A DNA stretch of 64,000 bases from Camellia lanceoleosa. Taxonomy: Eukaryota; Streptophyta; Magnoliopsida; Ericales; Theaceae. The stretch spans positions 103,330,182-103,394,181 of the forward strand of contig CM045761.1 in NCBI GenBank assembly GCA_025200525.1. Direction: 5' to 3'. Both the position numbers and the translations under genes were made by a program. The first letter of the stretch is position 1; every line of letters starts with the position of its first letter. Positions 1 to 12,151 of this stretch are shown in pieces. Below the pieces are notes generated by a model. That model had not been told where the DNA came from and ran no database searches. It worked only from the letters and a program-made list of their open reading frames with translations.

Positions 1-1044
1 AATCTATGTGAATTGGGGTTCAACTTATGTTCTTGAAAAATCTTGAACTTCTCCTACAAATCTTCAAATTTGAGCCTCCACTCTCTCTCTAGGATTTTCT
101 CTTCCTTTCTCTCTAAATCTCAGCACATATGAAGAAAAATGAACTCAAACCTCTTCTTAAGTTATATATATATAGTTAGGATTAGCTTAGGTTAATTAAG
201 GATGCTTAAGACTAATTAATTCCACTTATATCTAATTGATTATTTCTAATTATTTTTATTCTAAATCAAATTTTAATAATCCTCCCCAAAAGGCTCTAAA
301 CATTAATTGAAACTAATTAAGATCACCAATTTCAGTTTCTGAATTCATCTAGGCTTTCAATTTCTGATTCAAAACAAATTTCCTAACAGATATTCCACAA
401 ATTAGGCAAATACATACAAATTAGACACATATCACATAATTAAAATTTCAAATTTTACATAATTAAATAAATGCAATTATGATATGCAAAGTGGAGTTAT
501 CACACTCGATCTCATTGGCAGGAGCTCCGACTACCATGTTATAGCTAAATCTAAAAGATAAAAATATTGTTTATTGGAGTCATTTGGAGTCAATTTCACC
601 ATTGGCACAATGAAAGGTATAGCTCGGTCTCGATCTAGAACTAAATCGATGAATCAAAGATAGTTGAGTATAAATCAGCAAATGGTATATTGGTGATGGT
701 GAATGTGTGGTTGGTGAATAGTGGTGGTGGATTGGCAATGATGGAGTGTAGATTGATAGTGGTATCCAATGGAGAACGACGGTGGAAGGTGACAATGGTG
801 GTGGCAGTGGCGGTGGCAAGTAGGCGGTGACCATGGCAGTAGTGGTAGATGACAATGGCGGTCAATGACAGTGGCGATGGAAATGGCTAGCGATGGACTG
901 TGGTAGTGTGAAAGTTTTAGAGAAATGGTGTAGAGAGAAAAGAGATGAAAGAACTTGATAGATAAAATTTAATGAGGAAAAAATAGATATTTGGTACATT
1001 TAAAAAGTCAATTGAACATATAGGTATTTAAACCCACTTTCTTT
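1..1044. other. AT-rich intergenic DNA, no gene seen
   Basis: The left edge is AT-rich with short CT runs. Between about 690 and 900 the plus strand is a low-complexity GGT/GTG/GAT mixture. The opposite strand of that part gives Pro/Thr/His-rich reading frames that look like by-products of the base composition: no domain, no start context, no homology I recognise. No RNA gene or transposon end was recognised. Confidence 0.5.
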
Positions 1045-3060
1045 TCTTTTCTTTTTTTATCAGCAAAAAAAAAAAAAACCTTTAGTGATAACAAACCATT
1101 CAACAAATGAGATTACATCAATAAAAAAGTGGAAGAGCAGACCGCATCATAGCTAACTACCTCAATCCCAACTAGGTTGGCACCGAGAAGAGAGCCATGT
1201 CATTTACAAGCTCACCTACAAAAGATTTGGTAAGAGACCAAACACAGCAGACACCAACAAGCCCAAAAACCCAAACCCAAACAACTACAAAACACACATC
1301 TTACAAATCACCCAAGAAGAACACACTGTAACCACAAAGAAAGCACACTAGCAGGCAAATCTCAGCAGAAGGGAACCCAGCAAACAACACAAGAACATAG
1401 CCCAGCCCCATCAGTTCAAAAAGCAAAACTTCACATGCTACAGATTGTACACAATATTAATGACTGAGTAACAAAAAGAAGGGCTAGAGGCTCTGAACCA
1501 CAATGCAATCTTTATTTTAATAAGTTCACACAACCTTTCCAAATCCACCTGTGTGCCATTAAAAATACTTTCGTTCATCTATCTCCATATGGACCAGAGC
1601 ACCGCCAATGGAATGACCTTCCAGATGACCTTCTCCATTTTGTTGAATCTATAACTAGCCCACCACTGCAAAAGACCAGTTACTGACCCCAGCGGCACCC
1701 AAGATACTCCCCACCAATTAATAACATTGGACCAAATCCTTCAACTAAAACGACAACACAATAGACAAATCATTCTCGCAGGTTACAATTAACATTTGAA
1801 GCATCACCGAGGACTCCAATGCTTTGAAGATAACAGATGTCTTGATCCTCCTTTCTATGCTAACCACCCAAAAATTGCACCTTCGATGGAGCCACATTCT
1901 TCCAAATGAATTTCCCTAATTTTGCAGTAACTTCAGACGATAATTCATTCCACTTGTAGGCAGAGGCTATAGTAAACTCACCAGACTTATCTGCATTCTA
2001 GCTCAATTTGTCCAACACTCCTTCCCGAGGGCAAGAGCATTTTGTAACATCACCTTCAACCTCCTTAACTCTTCAAGTTCCCACGAAACAAGGTTCTTCA
2101 AGGCCAAATCCCACTCTTCATTCTCATTTCTCCGCTATTAACCATCGCCATCGATTCACATTGATCAAGGGACACAAAGAATAATCTAGGGAATGCATCT
2201 TTTAAGCACCCATTACCAACCCAATTATCAAGCCGTAGTTTTGTTTCCTCCCATCACCAATAATAAGCTTTGTGTTGACCTTAAAAACTCCAAGCCTCAA
2301 GACTATTTCCAACAACCCCTAATATATCTCTCCAAACCATAGACAACCTTGTACTTGTAGCATGTATCGCCACCAACCCCTCTAGTCCTGTGGTACTTGT
2401 CAAGAAATCACTTGTTTCTAGAGAGTGCCTTTTTCACACCAAAATATCCACCACCATTTCAAAAAAGACAATCATTTATGAGTTTCGCTTTCTAATACCT
2501 AGACCCCATTACATTTTCTTTGAATGATTTCCTCCAGTTGACTAAATGGATTTTCCTTCTTAATTCATCACCCCCCCCACCCCCTCATCCCAAGGAATCT
2601 AGACTATATTTTGTTAATCTCCTTTGCAATCCTTCTGCATTTTAAACAAGGATAAATAGAAACCGGTAGGGATTATAACACAAACTTGATTATTGTCAAC
2701 CTACCAGCAAAGAATAAAAACCTTCTTTTTCAAGAAGCCAACTTCGATTTGAATTTGTCAATAACTGGTTGCCAAGTCCTTTTTCTCCTTGGATTAGCTC
2801 CTAAGGGCATACCCAAATATTTCAATGGTAAACCGTGATGACAAAGGCAAGATGGTAGCAAAATCTTTAATGAGTTCTTCATTTATTCCAATTCCACAAA
2901 TCACACTCTTGTGATGATTAATCTTTAACCCAGATAATATTTCAAAGCACCTGAGCTTTAAATTTATCAATGGTAAACTGTGATGCTGACAGTGCAAGAT
3001 GGCAGCAGAAAACATTATTGCTTTCAATATTTTTATAATTTTTAACATCCTTATTGTGTG
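1045..3060 (-). mobile_element. 5'-truncated LINE (L1-type non-LTR retrotransposon)
   Basis: The minus strand keeps pieces of a plant LINE ORF2. Reading from 3048 downward there is a reverse-transcriptase segment of the type FEILSGLKINHHKS, then (about 2830-2640) YLGMPLGANPRRKRTWQPV and a KSKLAS.KRRFLFFAGRLTIIK block typical of the RT C-terminus. Near 1620-1450 are the last residues of a zf-RVT domain (PLAVLWSIWR, then MNESIFNGTQV). Stops and shifts interrupt the frame, so it is dead. The catalytic N-terminal RT half and the endonuclease are missing, as expected from incomplete target-primed reverse transcription. The 3' end points left, where T-rich and A-rich runs lie at 1035-1078. A short duplicated segment (about 2822-2868 and 2964-3010) lies near the truncated end. 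Confidence 0.82.
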
Positions 3061-3740
3061 AAATAAAGATAAATGGAGTTGTTCAAATCCATTGGTCTTT
3101 TCCTATTCCCCACATCCCCAATCATCTTTCACAAGTGATATATTGATAGTTTTTTGTCCACAATTTGTAGAAGAGAAAAATTAGGGATTATGAAAAAAAA
3201 ATTATGAAAATGATCATGAAAGATTTATGATCCTTGAATTATCTTAATTAGTGTATGATACTTTATTCTAAGCGTAATCAAAGGGTCACAAAACTTTCAT
3301 TAAATGTTTTTCATGATACCCAACATTGCTGTTTGTAGAATCACCATCAACTTTAAAAGTTTTTTTTTTTTTTTTCTTTAGTATCTATAAGAAATTATTA
3401 AAAATATATTACCAAAAATATAATATTTAATGTTGTTAAATAATAGAAATGATGCCAACATATATTATAGTGTTTTTATTTGTTTTCGACAAAAAAAAAA
3501 AAAAAAAAAAATTACGATTAAGTCAATGACACGTCTGAGTAAGATTACAATGAAGATAATGACACGTCTACGAGTACTATGTTTGGGAGTACTGTGTTTG
3601 TAGTATTGCTGGCATGATTGTGGTTTCCCCACCAATTTCTCCTACTTACTAGTCTCTGTGGCACCATAAACATTCTTGGTTGCAACTGTCGAAATTGTGT
3701 TTCCAAGTCAAATGCCAAAGGAATGGTAGTCCTTTAATAT
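3061..3740. other. Intergenic DNA upstream of the transporter gene
   Basis: AT-rich DNA with a T run near 3360-3376 and an A run near 3491-3511. It may hold distal regulatory elements of the transporter, but I recognise no specific site and no coding frame. Confidence 0.4.
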
Positions 3741-3795
3741 CTCCCTCACTCTCTCTCTCTCTCTCTCTCTCTACGTACATTATATATATACTCAG
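3741..3795 (+). promoter_or_regulatory. Core promoter region: CT microsatellite and TATA box
   Basis: An uninterrupted CT repeat at about 3749-3772 is followed by a TATATATATA run at 3781-3790, about 140 bases before the transporter ATG. A CT-rich tract next to a TATA box is a common plant core-promoter layout. The start of transcription would lie near 3815-3825; this is inferred from spacing only. Confidence 0.5.
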
Positions 3796-3932
3796 TGTTG
3801 TACCATAATGGATTCATCTCATCTCTAACATCTACAATCTGTATCATTTCTTTAATAAGGTAGTAGAGATTCAAAAGGCCTCGAGCCACAAGCAATAAGA
3901 GATAAGAGGAATAGTAGATAGTTCGTGTAAGT

Positions 3933-6125
3933 ATGGAACACGCGGCTGTATTCAGCACAGCTTCCGAACATGATCCAGATGCACCATCAAGTCCTATCAG
4001 CAAGTTAATCCTTGTTTCCTCCATTGCTGCCGGTGTACAATTCGGTTGGGCTCTACAACTCTCCTTTGACACCATACGTACAAGTTTTAGGTGTCCCACA
4101 CACATGGTCAAGCTTCATTTGGCTTTGTGGCCCCCTATCTGGCTTGCTCGTCCAACCCACAGTCGGCTACTACAGCGACCACTGCACCTCCAAGTACGGT
4201 CGTCGCCGTCCATACATAGTAGCTGGTGCTATCCTCGTCGCCTTTGCCATCGTCCTTATTGGCTTTGCAGCTGATTTCGGCAGCATGTTAGGCGACTCTC
4301 TAACGCAAAGAACCAAACCTAGAGCAGTCGTTTTCTTCGTGATAGGATTTTGGATATTGGATGTTGCAAACAACACATTACAAGGCCCATGTCGGGCTTT
4401 TTTAGCAGATCTTCAGGGACTAACCATTCCAAAATGTGCGCTGCAAATCCATTCTTTTCATTTTTCATGGCCGTCGGGAATGTCTTGGGTTATGCTGCCG
4501 GATCATACCCTAAACTATATCGCATCTTCCCATTCACAAAGACTGAAGCCTGTGATTTCTATTGTGCCAACCTCAAAACTTGCTTTATTTTCTCCATTCT
4601 CTTGCTAACAATCCTAACCACATTGGCTTGTACCTTAGTGAAAGAGGTACCGCTCTCGTCAATCAAGAAGGGCAAGCAAATAGAAGGAGAAGAATCAAAA
4701 CTATTTTTTAGCCAACTTGGGTCAGCAATGAAAGGCATATCAAGACCCATGATGCTTCTTCTTGTGGTAACAAGCTTGAACTGGATCGGTTGGTTCCCAT
4801 TCATATTGTACGATACAGATTGGGTGGGAAGGGAAATATATGGAGGAAAAGCAGATGGAACAGCTATAGAAGCAAAGTTGTATGATCAAGGCGTGAGTGT
4901 AGGATCAATGGGACTAATGTTGTATGCAGTGATTCTAGGATTCATGTCACTAGCCATCGAGCCTATGGCCCGTTGCCTTGGCGATGTTAAGCGGGTATGG
5001 GGTATTGGAAACTTGATACTAGCAGTTTGCCTGGTACTGACGTTGTGGGTCAGTAAGATGGCTGAGAATGCTAGGAATGGCATCCCTAAGCCCCCTCCTT
5101 CTGGTGTCAAACACTTTGCCTTGGCTATTTTTGGTGTGATGGGTATCCCACAAGCGGTTAGTTCCTTTTAAAGTGCTTTATACCACGCACCATGCTTGTC
5201 TAGATTTCAATTTTCAAATACAAAAAGCTAGACACATGGAACATATGGATGGATAGGACATTAGAAGATTTGCTGGTGGGTTCACATCTCAAAAAACTTG
5301 TCCATTAATATATTTTTTGATTGGTATAGTATTTAGTTTATGTACTCCTAGACTTACTATTTCAAAAATGATTCAAACAATTTGTGTTTACAAAATTTAT
5401 CATAAAGATTTAGAGTTCTAAATTGCACATTTAAACATATCCATTTTAATGTCCATAACAAAAAAATAATAATAATTCAAACTGAAAAGATCTTCATTTT
5501 GGTTATGAGAGTCGAATTTATTGTTTTTCACTTAAGTGCAGGTTACTTTTAGCATTCCATTTGCTCTAGCTTCAATCTTTTCCAACTCGTCTGGAGCTGG
5601 TCAAGGTGAGTTTTATACTTACTTTAAACTAATATTGTCATTATTTAGACTTTTGATCCGCGTAACACAATCTTAATCTTTGAATTTCATAGGACTTTCT
5701 TTGGGACTGTTGAATATTTCAATTTGTATACCACAGGTGAGATTCCACTACAAATCCTACATGCATCAATGAGTTGCTTATTTCCATCATAGCATTATCA
5801 CCAAGCCATGGTCTTAATCATTAGAACGAAGAAAAAAAAAAAAAAACTCTATGTATCCCGAAAAAGTAATCTAATAAATACTTTAAATGAAACAGATCTT
5901 AATGTTGCGCATGTCAAAATAATTTTTATTATTGATCTTAATGTTGGACATGATTTTGGTTACATAATGTTAAAACAGTTAATCGTAGCTGTGGTTATTG
6001 GACCATTGGATGCTGCATTCGGAGGTGGTAACTTGCCTGGCTTTGTGATGGGTGCCATTTCAGCTGCAATAAGTGGGGTTTGTGCCTTCACTATACTTCC
6101 AAATTCATCTCATCTACAAGACTGA
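3933..6125 (+). pseudogene. SUT: Sucrose/H+ symporter (SUT/SUC family), four exons, two frameshifts in exon 1
   Basis: Family role: plasma-membrane H+/sucrose co-transporter of the major facilitator superfamily (GPH family, 12 helices), used in phloem loading or sink uptake. Seen: the N-terminus has [16 protein letters not shown]; then LGVPHTW with the family's conserved His, [60 protein letters not shown], and [15 protein letters not shown]. Exons by GT-AG sites and homology: 3933-5156, 5542-5605, 5693-5736, 5979-6125. Exon 4 encodes [19 protein letters not shown]. Two small deletions break exon 1: about 2 nt near 4063-4068 and 1 nt of a T run near 4412. Allowing for these 3 nt the exons total 494 codons including the stop, the usual family size. 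As written, translation from 3933 ends after 113 aa. Intact splice sites and 3' exons indicate recent loss or assembly errors in T runs. The RCTS motif reads HCTS here. Confidence 0.88.
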
Positions 6126-6559
6126 GGAGGCCTTGAACGTGCTGGATACATGCATAAGCTAGTGTACCGTTTGGATCTTGAGGAAGTGCACGGGTGCATT
6201 GCCAGTAATAAAGCTAGGGATATGAGCTTTTAAGGATGGTGATAGAATAAGTTTTGGAACACAAAAACATTTTACTTTAACATTTTATTTCAGTGTTTGG
6301 TTTCTGTGATTGTAACAGAACTAAAGTTTATAATATAAACTTTTTTCCACATCGTTTGAAAATTGAGGGCATTGATCGATCCACAAAGTGACTATGTCTT
6401 CATGGAGTTATGGCACCACCTGATGGTGGTGATAGCAAAGTTTTGAAAGAATATGGGGAATCAATAAGGCCAAATGATGTCCAGATTTATAAGCAATAGT
6501 AGCACTTTGTGCCGAAGCTAGGACTTTGTGTTGAAATGTAAAAAGACAAAAAAATATAG
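6126..6559. other. 3' flank of the transporter gene
   Basis: AT-rich DNA just after the TGA stop, probably containing the 3' UTR. I could not fix a poly(A) site, and no other gene is seen. Confidence 0.4.
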
Positions 6560-6904
6560 GATAAATTACAAATATACCTTCTGAGATTTTCTTAAAATAC
6601 GAATTGTTCTCTGTGGTTTGAAAAATTACAAATACCTCCTTATCAGAATTTTTTATTTAATAAAATTAATTGAAAAAGTAAAATTTCTAACTGTTCACAT
6701 ACACAATAATAAAATTATTTGAATTATTAATTGAAATAAAATTTTAACATTATTAAAAATTGTTAATTAACTTGATGTTTTATTAATAAAAGGACCTATT
6801 TTTTATGAAATTAGAAACATTAAGGGGCAAAATGTAATTTCTAAAATCACAGAGGGTAATTTGTAATTTAAGTAAATATCAGGGGGTGTGTTTATAATTT
6901 ACTC
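6560..6904. mobile_element. MITE with long imperfect terminal inverted repeats
   Basis: The left end reads GATAAATTACAAATATACC and continues with CTCTGTGG-type sequence. The complement of the right end reads GAGTAAATTATAAACACACC and continues with CCCTCTGTGATTTT. The ends are imperfect inverted repeats of about 60 bases around an AT-rich, non-coding core, total about 345 bp. A TA-rich microsatellite follows from 6904 to 6926. I cannot assign the superfamily without a target-site duplication. Confidence 0.65.
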
Positions 6905-7080
6905 ATATATATATATATATATATAAATGCAAATTGATGCAGCATTTACCAATTTTAATTTGCATGTTTATTTTATTTTATTTATTTATTTATTTTTTAT
7001 CCAACTAATCTCTCAATTTTGGTATTGTCGGGAGACTGAACTTATAACTAGATAAATTCGTACATCTTCATATGTTTTCT

Positions 7081-7960
7081 CGCACACTACACAAGTTATA
7101 TTTTAAGCTTCCGTTGCCCCCCTAGCAAGCATATGAATTCATATTCTAACAAACAAAACATTGTATAATTGCAAGTTGGGATGAAGGTGGAATAAAATAA
7201 AGGGAGATTGACTAATAAGTCTCATATTTTGGATTTATAATTTATAATTTTATATTATATATATATTTTTTGTGATGCATTTAATCTTTTTAGATGTGTA
7301 ATAATTTATTTGCCTGTTATATTAAAGTGTCACATTTAAAAAAAATACACTAAAGAATTTTTTAGTATCACATTACTATAAAAAATTAAGGTCTTAGAGA
7401 TCAAAAATTTGGGGATAAAATTATTTTTTACAGACCAAATATTTTTGTTACGTAAAGTATCGTTATTATATTTTTAGTAACAAAAATTAGACATTGGTGA
7501 TGAATTATTATTCTCTTCGGATCAAATTTTATGTCTCAAAAAAATAAACTATTTTGAAACTAAATTATTTTGTCCCTAAAAGTTTATTTCCCAGTGATAT
7601 TTTTAAAATTTTATTACTAGGAGCATTGTTTTGGACTTTTCAGAACGACCATTTGACAACTATCCTCATGACGATAGAAATTGATCTCTAAATGTCTTTT
7701 GTAACAAAATTTTCACTTTTAGAAACCAAAGCATTTGGTGTCTAAAACTCTTATTTGTTGTAGTGTATTATACCCGGCACGTTAGAGTGTCACATTTGAA
7801 AAGAGTATACTAAAAAGTTTTTAATTTTTTTAAAGTGTTACGTCATACCTGCTACATTAGAAAGTCACATGTCGCGTTTAGAAAAAATACACTAAAAAAT
7901 ATTTAATTTTTTGGTTACATCGTACCTGTACGTTGTCATGTTGGAGAAAATATGTTTTTA
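7081..7960. repeat. Tandem duplication, unit 1 (880 bp)
   Basis: The sequence starting CGCACACTACACAAG at 7081 recurs at 7961, exactly 880 bases later, with only scattered differences. The unit contains a GT-rich short repeat (copies of a GTGTCACATTT motif spaced about 75-80 bases) and the CACTA-type MITE at 7371-7765. Unit 1 is uninterrupted. Confidence 0.85.
7371..7765. mobile_element. CACTA-type MITE, copy 1 (intact)
   Basis: The right end reads TTGTTGTAGTG, the complement of CACTACAACAA. The left end, CATTACTATAAAAAATTAAG, is a decayed inverted counterpart: its next bases, GTCTTAGAGATC, match GTTTTAGACACC inside the right end. Length is about 395 bp with no coding capacity. It sits inside a GTGTCACATTT-type short tandem repeat. 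It is duplicated with the 880-bp unit, so the tandem duplication happened after this insertion. Confidence 0.65.
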
Positions 7961-8329
7961 CGCACACTACACAAGTTATATTTTAAGCTTCCGTTGGCCC
8001 CCTTGCATGCATATGAATTCATATTCTAACAAACAAAACATTGTATAATTGCAAGTTAGGATGAAGGTGGAATAAAATAAAGAGAGATTGATTAATAAGT
8101 CTTATATTTTGGATTTATAATTTATATGGTCTTTTTTTTTCTTTTTTCTTTTTTCTTTTTTGTGATTCATTTAATCTTTTTGGATGTGTAATAACTCATT
8201 TGCCTGTTACATTGGAGTGTCACATTTAAAAAAAGTATATTAAAGAATTTTTTAATGTCACATTACTATAAAAAATTAAGGTCTTAGAAACCAAAATTTA
8301 GGGATAAAATTATTTTTTACAGACCAAAT
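7961..8329. repeat. Tandem duplication, unit 2, left part
   Basis: Matches 7081-7449 and stops abruptly at 8329, inside the second MITE copy (which starts at 8261), where retroelement 1 begins. The remainder of the unit resumes at 25738. The two pieces of MITE copy 2 add up to about 393 bp, the same as the intact copy 1. Confidence 0.85.
8325..8329. repeat. Target-site duplication of element 1 (left), CAAAT
   Basis: CAAAT precedes the TG of the 5' LTR and is repeated after the CA of the 3' LTR at 25733-25737. The intact paralogous site near 7436-7440 has CAAAT only once, within CAGACCAAATATTTTTG. Confidence 0.93.
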
Positions 8330-9110
8330 TGTAGACACCCCATTTTTGACCGTCCATAAGACTTAGACGCGACTGATGGTTTACATGGTGAAGAAAGATG
8401 TGCAGGGGAAAAGTGTAATTTCTTCGACAAAGAGAGAGTCAAACCTCAACTTCATACCCTTTTTGGACCAAAAGAATCTTGATCAAAAGATTTTAGATCT
8501 TAAAACCCTCTCTTTCGAAACATTTTGAAAATAAAGTTTTTACGATGTTCCGAGGCTCGTATTTTGTCAAATGTTGCGCTTTTCGGTAAACCGAGCAAGG
8601 ACAAAGTAGAAATGAATGAAAGAAAGATGAAATCTTCGAAAAATCTTTCAAAACACCTCACTTATGGGTTCGGAGTCGAAGAAAAGAAGAGAAGAGGGAA
8701 GAAATCCAGTCGGGGGAGAAAATGGGCATGAACCGTTAAGAGAGAGTCAAGTAGCCCTCGCCGAATCGGGCCTATTCATTTGGATACTTGGAATCGAGCT
8801 ATGAGGCCACCACCGTTGGAAAGCTTACTCCCGGGGCTTCATTTTGCACTCAAGAATCTCCTAAATCCAATTACGGAAAGGGGAGATATCGTTGATTGAA
8901 GTAGGGTATCACTCTGGTTGGGACTGAATCTGCGCGGCTTCACGAAAACGGGCATAACTTTTTCCAACGGAGGAATTTTGATGCAAGGTTTGCGCCATTG
9001 GAAAGAAAACTTCCGGAGCTTCAATTTAGACACTTGAAAGACCACATTTGGAGTTCCCAAACACCTACCGGCCACTTTTCTTTCCGGCAGCCCATGTTTT
9101 TTGTCCTGAA

Positions 9111-9185
9111 AGTAGCTGGCCGGCCAGAAAAGCCAAGAAAAGTAGCTGGCCGGCCAGAAAACCAAGAAAAAGTAACCGGCCGGAC
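9111..9185 (+). repeat. Three-copy CTGGCCGGCC repeat in U3 of element 1
   Basis: AGTAGCTGGCCGGCC occurs at 9111 and 9141, and a degenerate third copy (ACCGGCCGG) lies at about 9175-9183, roughly 30 bases apart. The core GGCCGGCC is a perfect palindrome. The array lies about 160-230 bases before the TATA box. The 3' LTR has the same array at about 22216-22292. Position and palindromy suggest a protein-binding enhancer, but this is inference. Confidence 0.6.
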
Positions 9186-9342
9186 ACCTAAGCCCAAGAA
9201 AACTGGCTGGCCATGTTCCTCACACCTGGTTCCTTCCAAAAATGCCCTCATTTCCCTCCTAGATTGTGTATCCGGGTTTGCCAACTTTTGGGAGGAAACT
9301 TGGCTTGTTTTTCCCCTTTTTTTCCCCTTTTTCTCTTTTTCC

Positions 9343-9350
9343 TATAAAAA
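9343..9350 (+). promoter_or_regulatory. TATA box of element 1 5' LTR
   Basis: TATAAAAA after a long pyrimidine-rich tract (CCCCTTTTTTTCCCC-type), followed by CCAGCATCTC. The same block occurs in the 3' LTR at 22456-22463. It marks the likely U3/R boundary, with transcription expected 25-35 bases downstream. Confidence 0.7.
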
Positions 9351-12069
9351 CCAGCATCTCAGGTCTGGTTTGGGGTTGAAAAATTTGGTCTTGAAGCCTT
9401 GCATACATACCTCCATTCATCTCCCACTTCCAAGCTCCAAACATCCAAGTTCCTACACCCTTTCTTCACCATCACCTAGCACCACACCACCACCTCCATT
9501 CCAGCCATTTGGAGCAGCTTTCCAGAGCTTGAGAGGCAACATTTCTTGGTCCAAGAAGCAACCAAAGATTGGTCTTCAAGGGTGAGTGCCATTTCCCTCT
9601 TTTCTAGTTCATTTTTGTACCATTTCTTAGGCCTTTTGGATTGCTGTTTTGAGCTCCGACCATAACTGGAACTAGGCTTATTTTGAGCCATTTTTCATGT
9701 TTGTTGAAGGGTCTTACCCAGTTTGAGACTTCCAGCCACCACTTTCTTCATTACCCCTCTTGGATGCCATATTTTTGCATGATATTTTTGGCCTATATAT
9801 AATCTGTTTTGAGCTCTGTCATAAACTGTGAAGTAGCTTATTTTGAGCCCTTCTTCAACATTGAAGAAGGGATCACCACTGTTTGGGACCTCCATGTATC
9901 ACTTGCCATTGTACCCCTTTTTGGTCCCCATTTTTGCATGATTTATTAGCCTATTGTGTCTCTGTTTTTGGACTTTGGTCCGAACTGAAAATGGCCCTAT
10001 CTTGACCCCCTCTTCATGTTTCATTAAGGTTTTATGGATGTTTGAGACATCCTTGGTATACTTCATGTTATAGCCTTCTTGGTGGCCTCATTTTGCATGA
10101 TACTTTGAGCCTATTTGCACACTGTTTTGAGCTCGGCCATCAACTTTAAAAGCCTTATTTTTGGTCCCTCTTCAAAATTGTTGAAGGGCCCTCACTTGTT
10201 TGAGACCTCCATGCACCACTTGCTTCTTTGCCCGTTGGTTGGCTCATTTCTTGCATGAGATCTTTGGCATAGTTCCATCTGTTTTTGGGACCTTTCATAA
10301 ACTTTAATACATCATATTTTTGGCCCCTCTTCCATATTGTAGAAGGCCCCTTCTCTGTTTGGGGCCAGCATTTGTGACTTGCTTCATTACCTTCCCGGCG
10401 GAGCCATTTTTGCATGCTAATTTATCCCTACTTGGGCCCACTGTTTGGCCTCACTTTAAACTGTAAAAATGCTTGTCTCGGGGCTTCCTTGCTTCTGTCT
10501 TTTCATTTCATATTCAAATTATGTATGCATTGTATAGTTACAGGCCATTTCATGCGCCAAAACCCGTGTTTCGGGACTTGTTTCATGCATCGGGTTTCGA
10601 GGCTGTTTTGCATCTCATTTTGCCTCTGAAAATTGCATGATCATATGCCATATTCCATGTTTTTCCATGTCTTGTTAGAGTGGCATTCCGTGCCGTAGGT
10701 TCGGTTCTCGGTTTGCGTGCACGTGTGCACGTATCCCGAGTTGTCTCATTTTCATCATTATGGCCTCTTATGTGAGTGTGGCCAAGGTCCACTCATGTTA
10801 GTGTAAGTCCATATTGCATTGTGTATGCCATTTCATTCCATAGCATTGTGTATGCTAGGTTGTATGTTAGCGCATTGTGTATGCCATGTTTCCTCGTGCA
10901 TCGTGTATGCCATTCCATAACATTGTGCATGTTAGGTTGTATCTTAGTTGCATTTCATGCATATCATGCATATTGCATCGTGTTCGGGATAGGAGTTAGC
11001 CCGGGCACGGGAAACGAGGTACGTTACGTACTCCGAGTGACAAAACGTGCCTCAATTCCCTAGTCACCGACACTCCGGATTATCCATGATGGAGTTAGGT
11101 TTTGTTGTATTTTCATATGCATTCATTTCATATTGAGTTGTTCAATTTGACTCGTCGGCCATCATGCATCGATATGCGTGATTAGTGGTATGAGGATCGA
11201 GACATGCATACATTTGTGAAAATACATTGCCATGCCCCTTTCCTGCTCTCTGTTGCAACAAAATGAAGAATTAGCAACTTTTCAAAGCTTGGCACGCATT
11301 TCAAGAACAGGTGAAAACAGAGGCTAATTGGGGCGTCGTCATGGATTTCCACACAAAGGCAACCTGAACATGCATCATTCATCACCCGGAGCGGAATCAA
11401 GGCAGTCCCTGACTTGCATGCCAGTTTTACAGCTTTCTTAGTTAATTTGTTAATTAATTAGGAATTTGTACATTATTTGGACTGTATTATTTGGACTGTA
11501 CTATTCTTTTATTCGGGACTGTATATTTATTCGGACCCTCTGCACGAGGGCATAATTGTAATAAGTGTGTGTGAGTGTAATGTATGTCTTCCAACCCCAC
11601 GTCTTTCTTCCCTTTTATTTACCAGCTTATGATGGTTAGACTAGGGCATATTTCAATTAGCATACAGTATGACAGCATGTATGCATCATTCATCTGTTTT
11701 GTACGTACCGGGCTCGGCGCATCATACAAACTGCATTTGTATTTCAATTCCAAATTGAATACGTGTTAGTTGTAGCATTCCATATGCCATGTTTAGAATA
11801 GCCGAGCCTGCTATAGTTGCATTTTTGCATGTGTTGCATTAGGCAATGTTGTATATTTAGGATCATGCATGATTTCTAATGAGTTTCTGTTTTGGCTTGG
11901 AGTACTCGGTGAGTTTTTATGCTTTAGCATCCTTGCATGCGTGTGAGTGACTGCCATGATAGCATGCTTACCATGAGGCTAACTGCTTATGTGATATAAC
12001 TGCCTTGAATGCCTGTGGGTGGAGGTTGAGTTACTTGAAGTGGAACAAATCATTGACTGTTTATTTTAA

Positions 12070-12151
12070 GCCCACTAAATAGTGGCAAAATCATGTTTTC
12101 TAAGCCCACCCGAGGGTGGCAAATCCACGTCTTAGCCTACCTGCGGGTAGC
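12070..12151 (+). other. Three phased hairpins in U5 (element 1)
   Basis: Consecutive inverted repeats about 35 bases apart: CCACTA-AA-TAGTGG (12072-12085), CCACCC-GA-GGGTGG (12106-12119) and CTACC-TGCG-GGTAG (12137-12150). Each lies in an AAGCC...GGC-like frame. Equivalent hairpins occur at the matching place in element 2 and in solo LTRs B and C, with paired substitutions. They would lie in the 5' leader of the RNA, about 490-570 bases before the PBS. Confidence 0.65.

Noticed and set aside
580..865. Pro/Thr/His-rich minus-strand frames near the left edge
   Set aside because: Low-complexity GGT-type DNA gives open frames by composition alone.
8998..9585. 195-codon frame in the element 1 LTR
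   Set aside because: It crosses the U3 palindrome array and the TATA box, and the 3' LTR copy breaks it.
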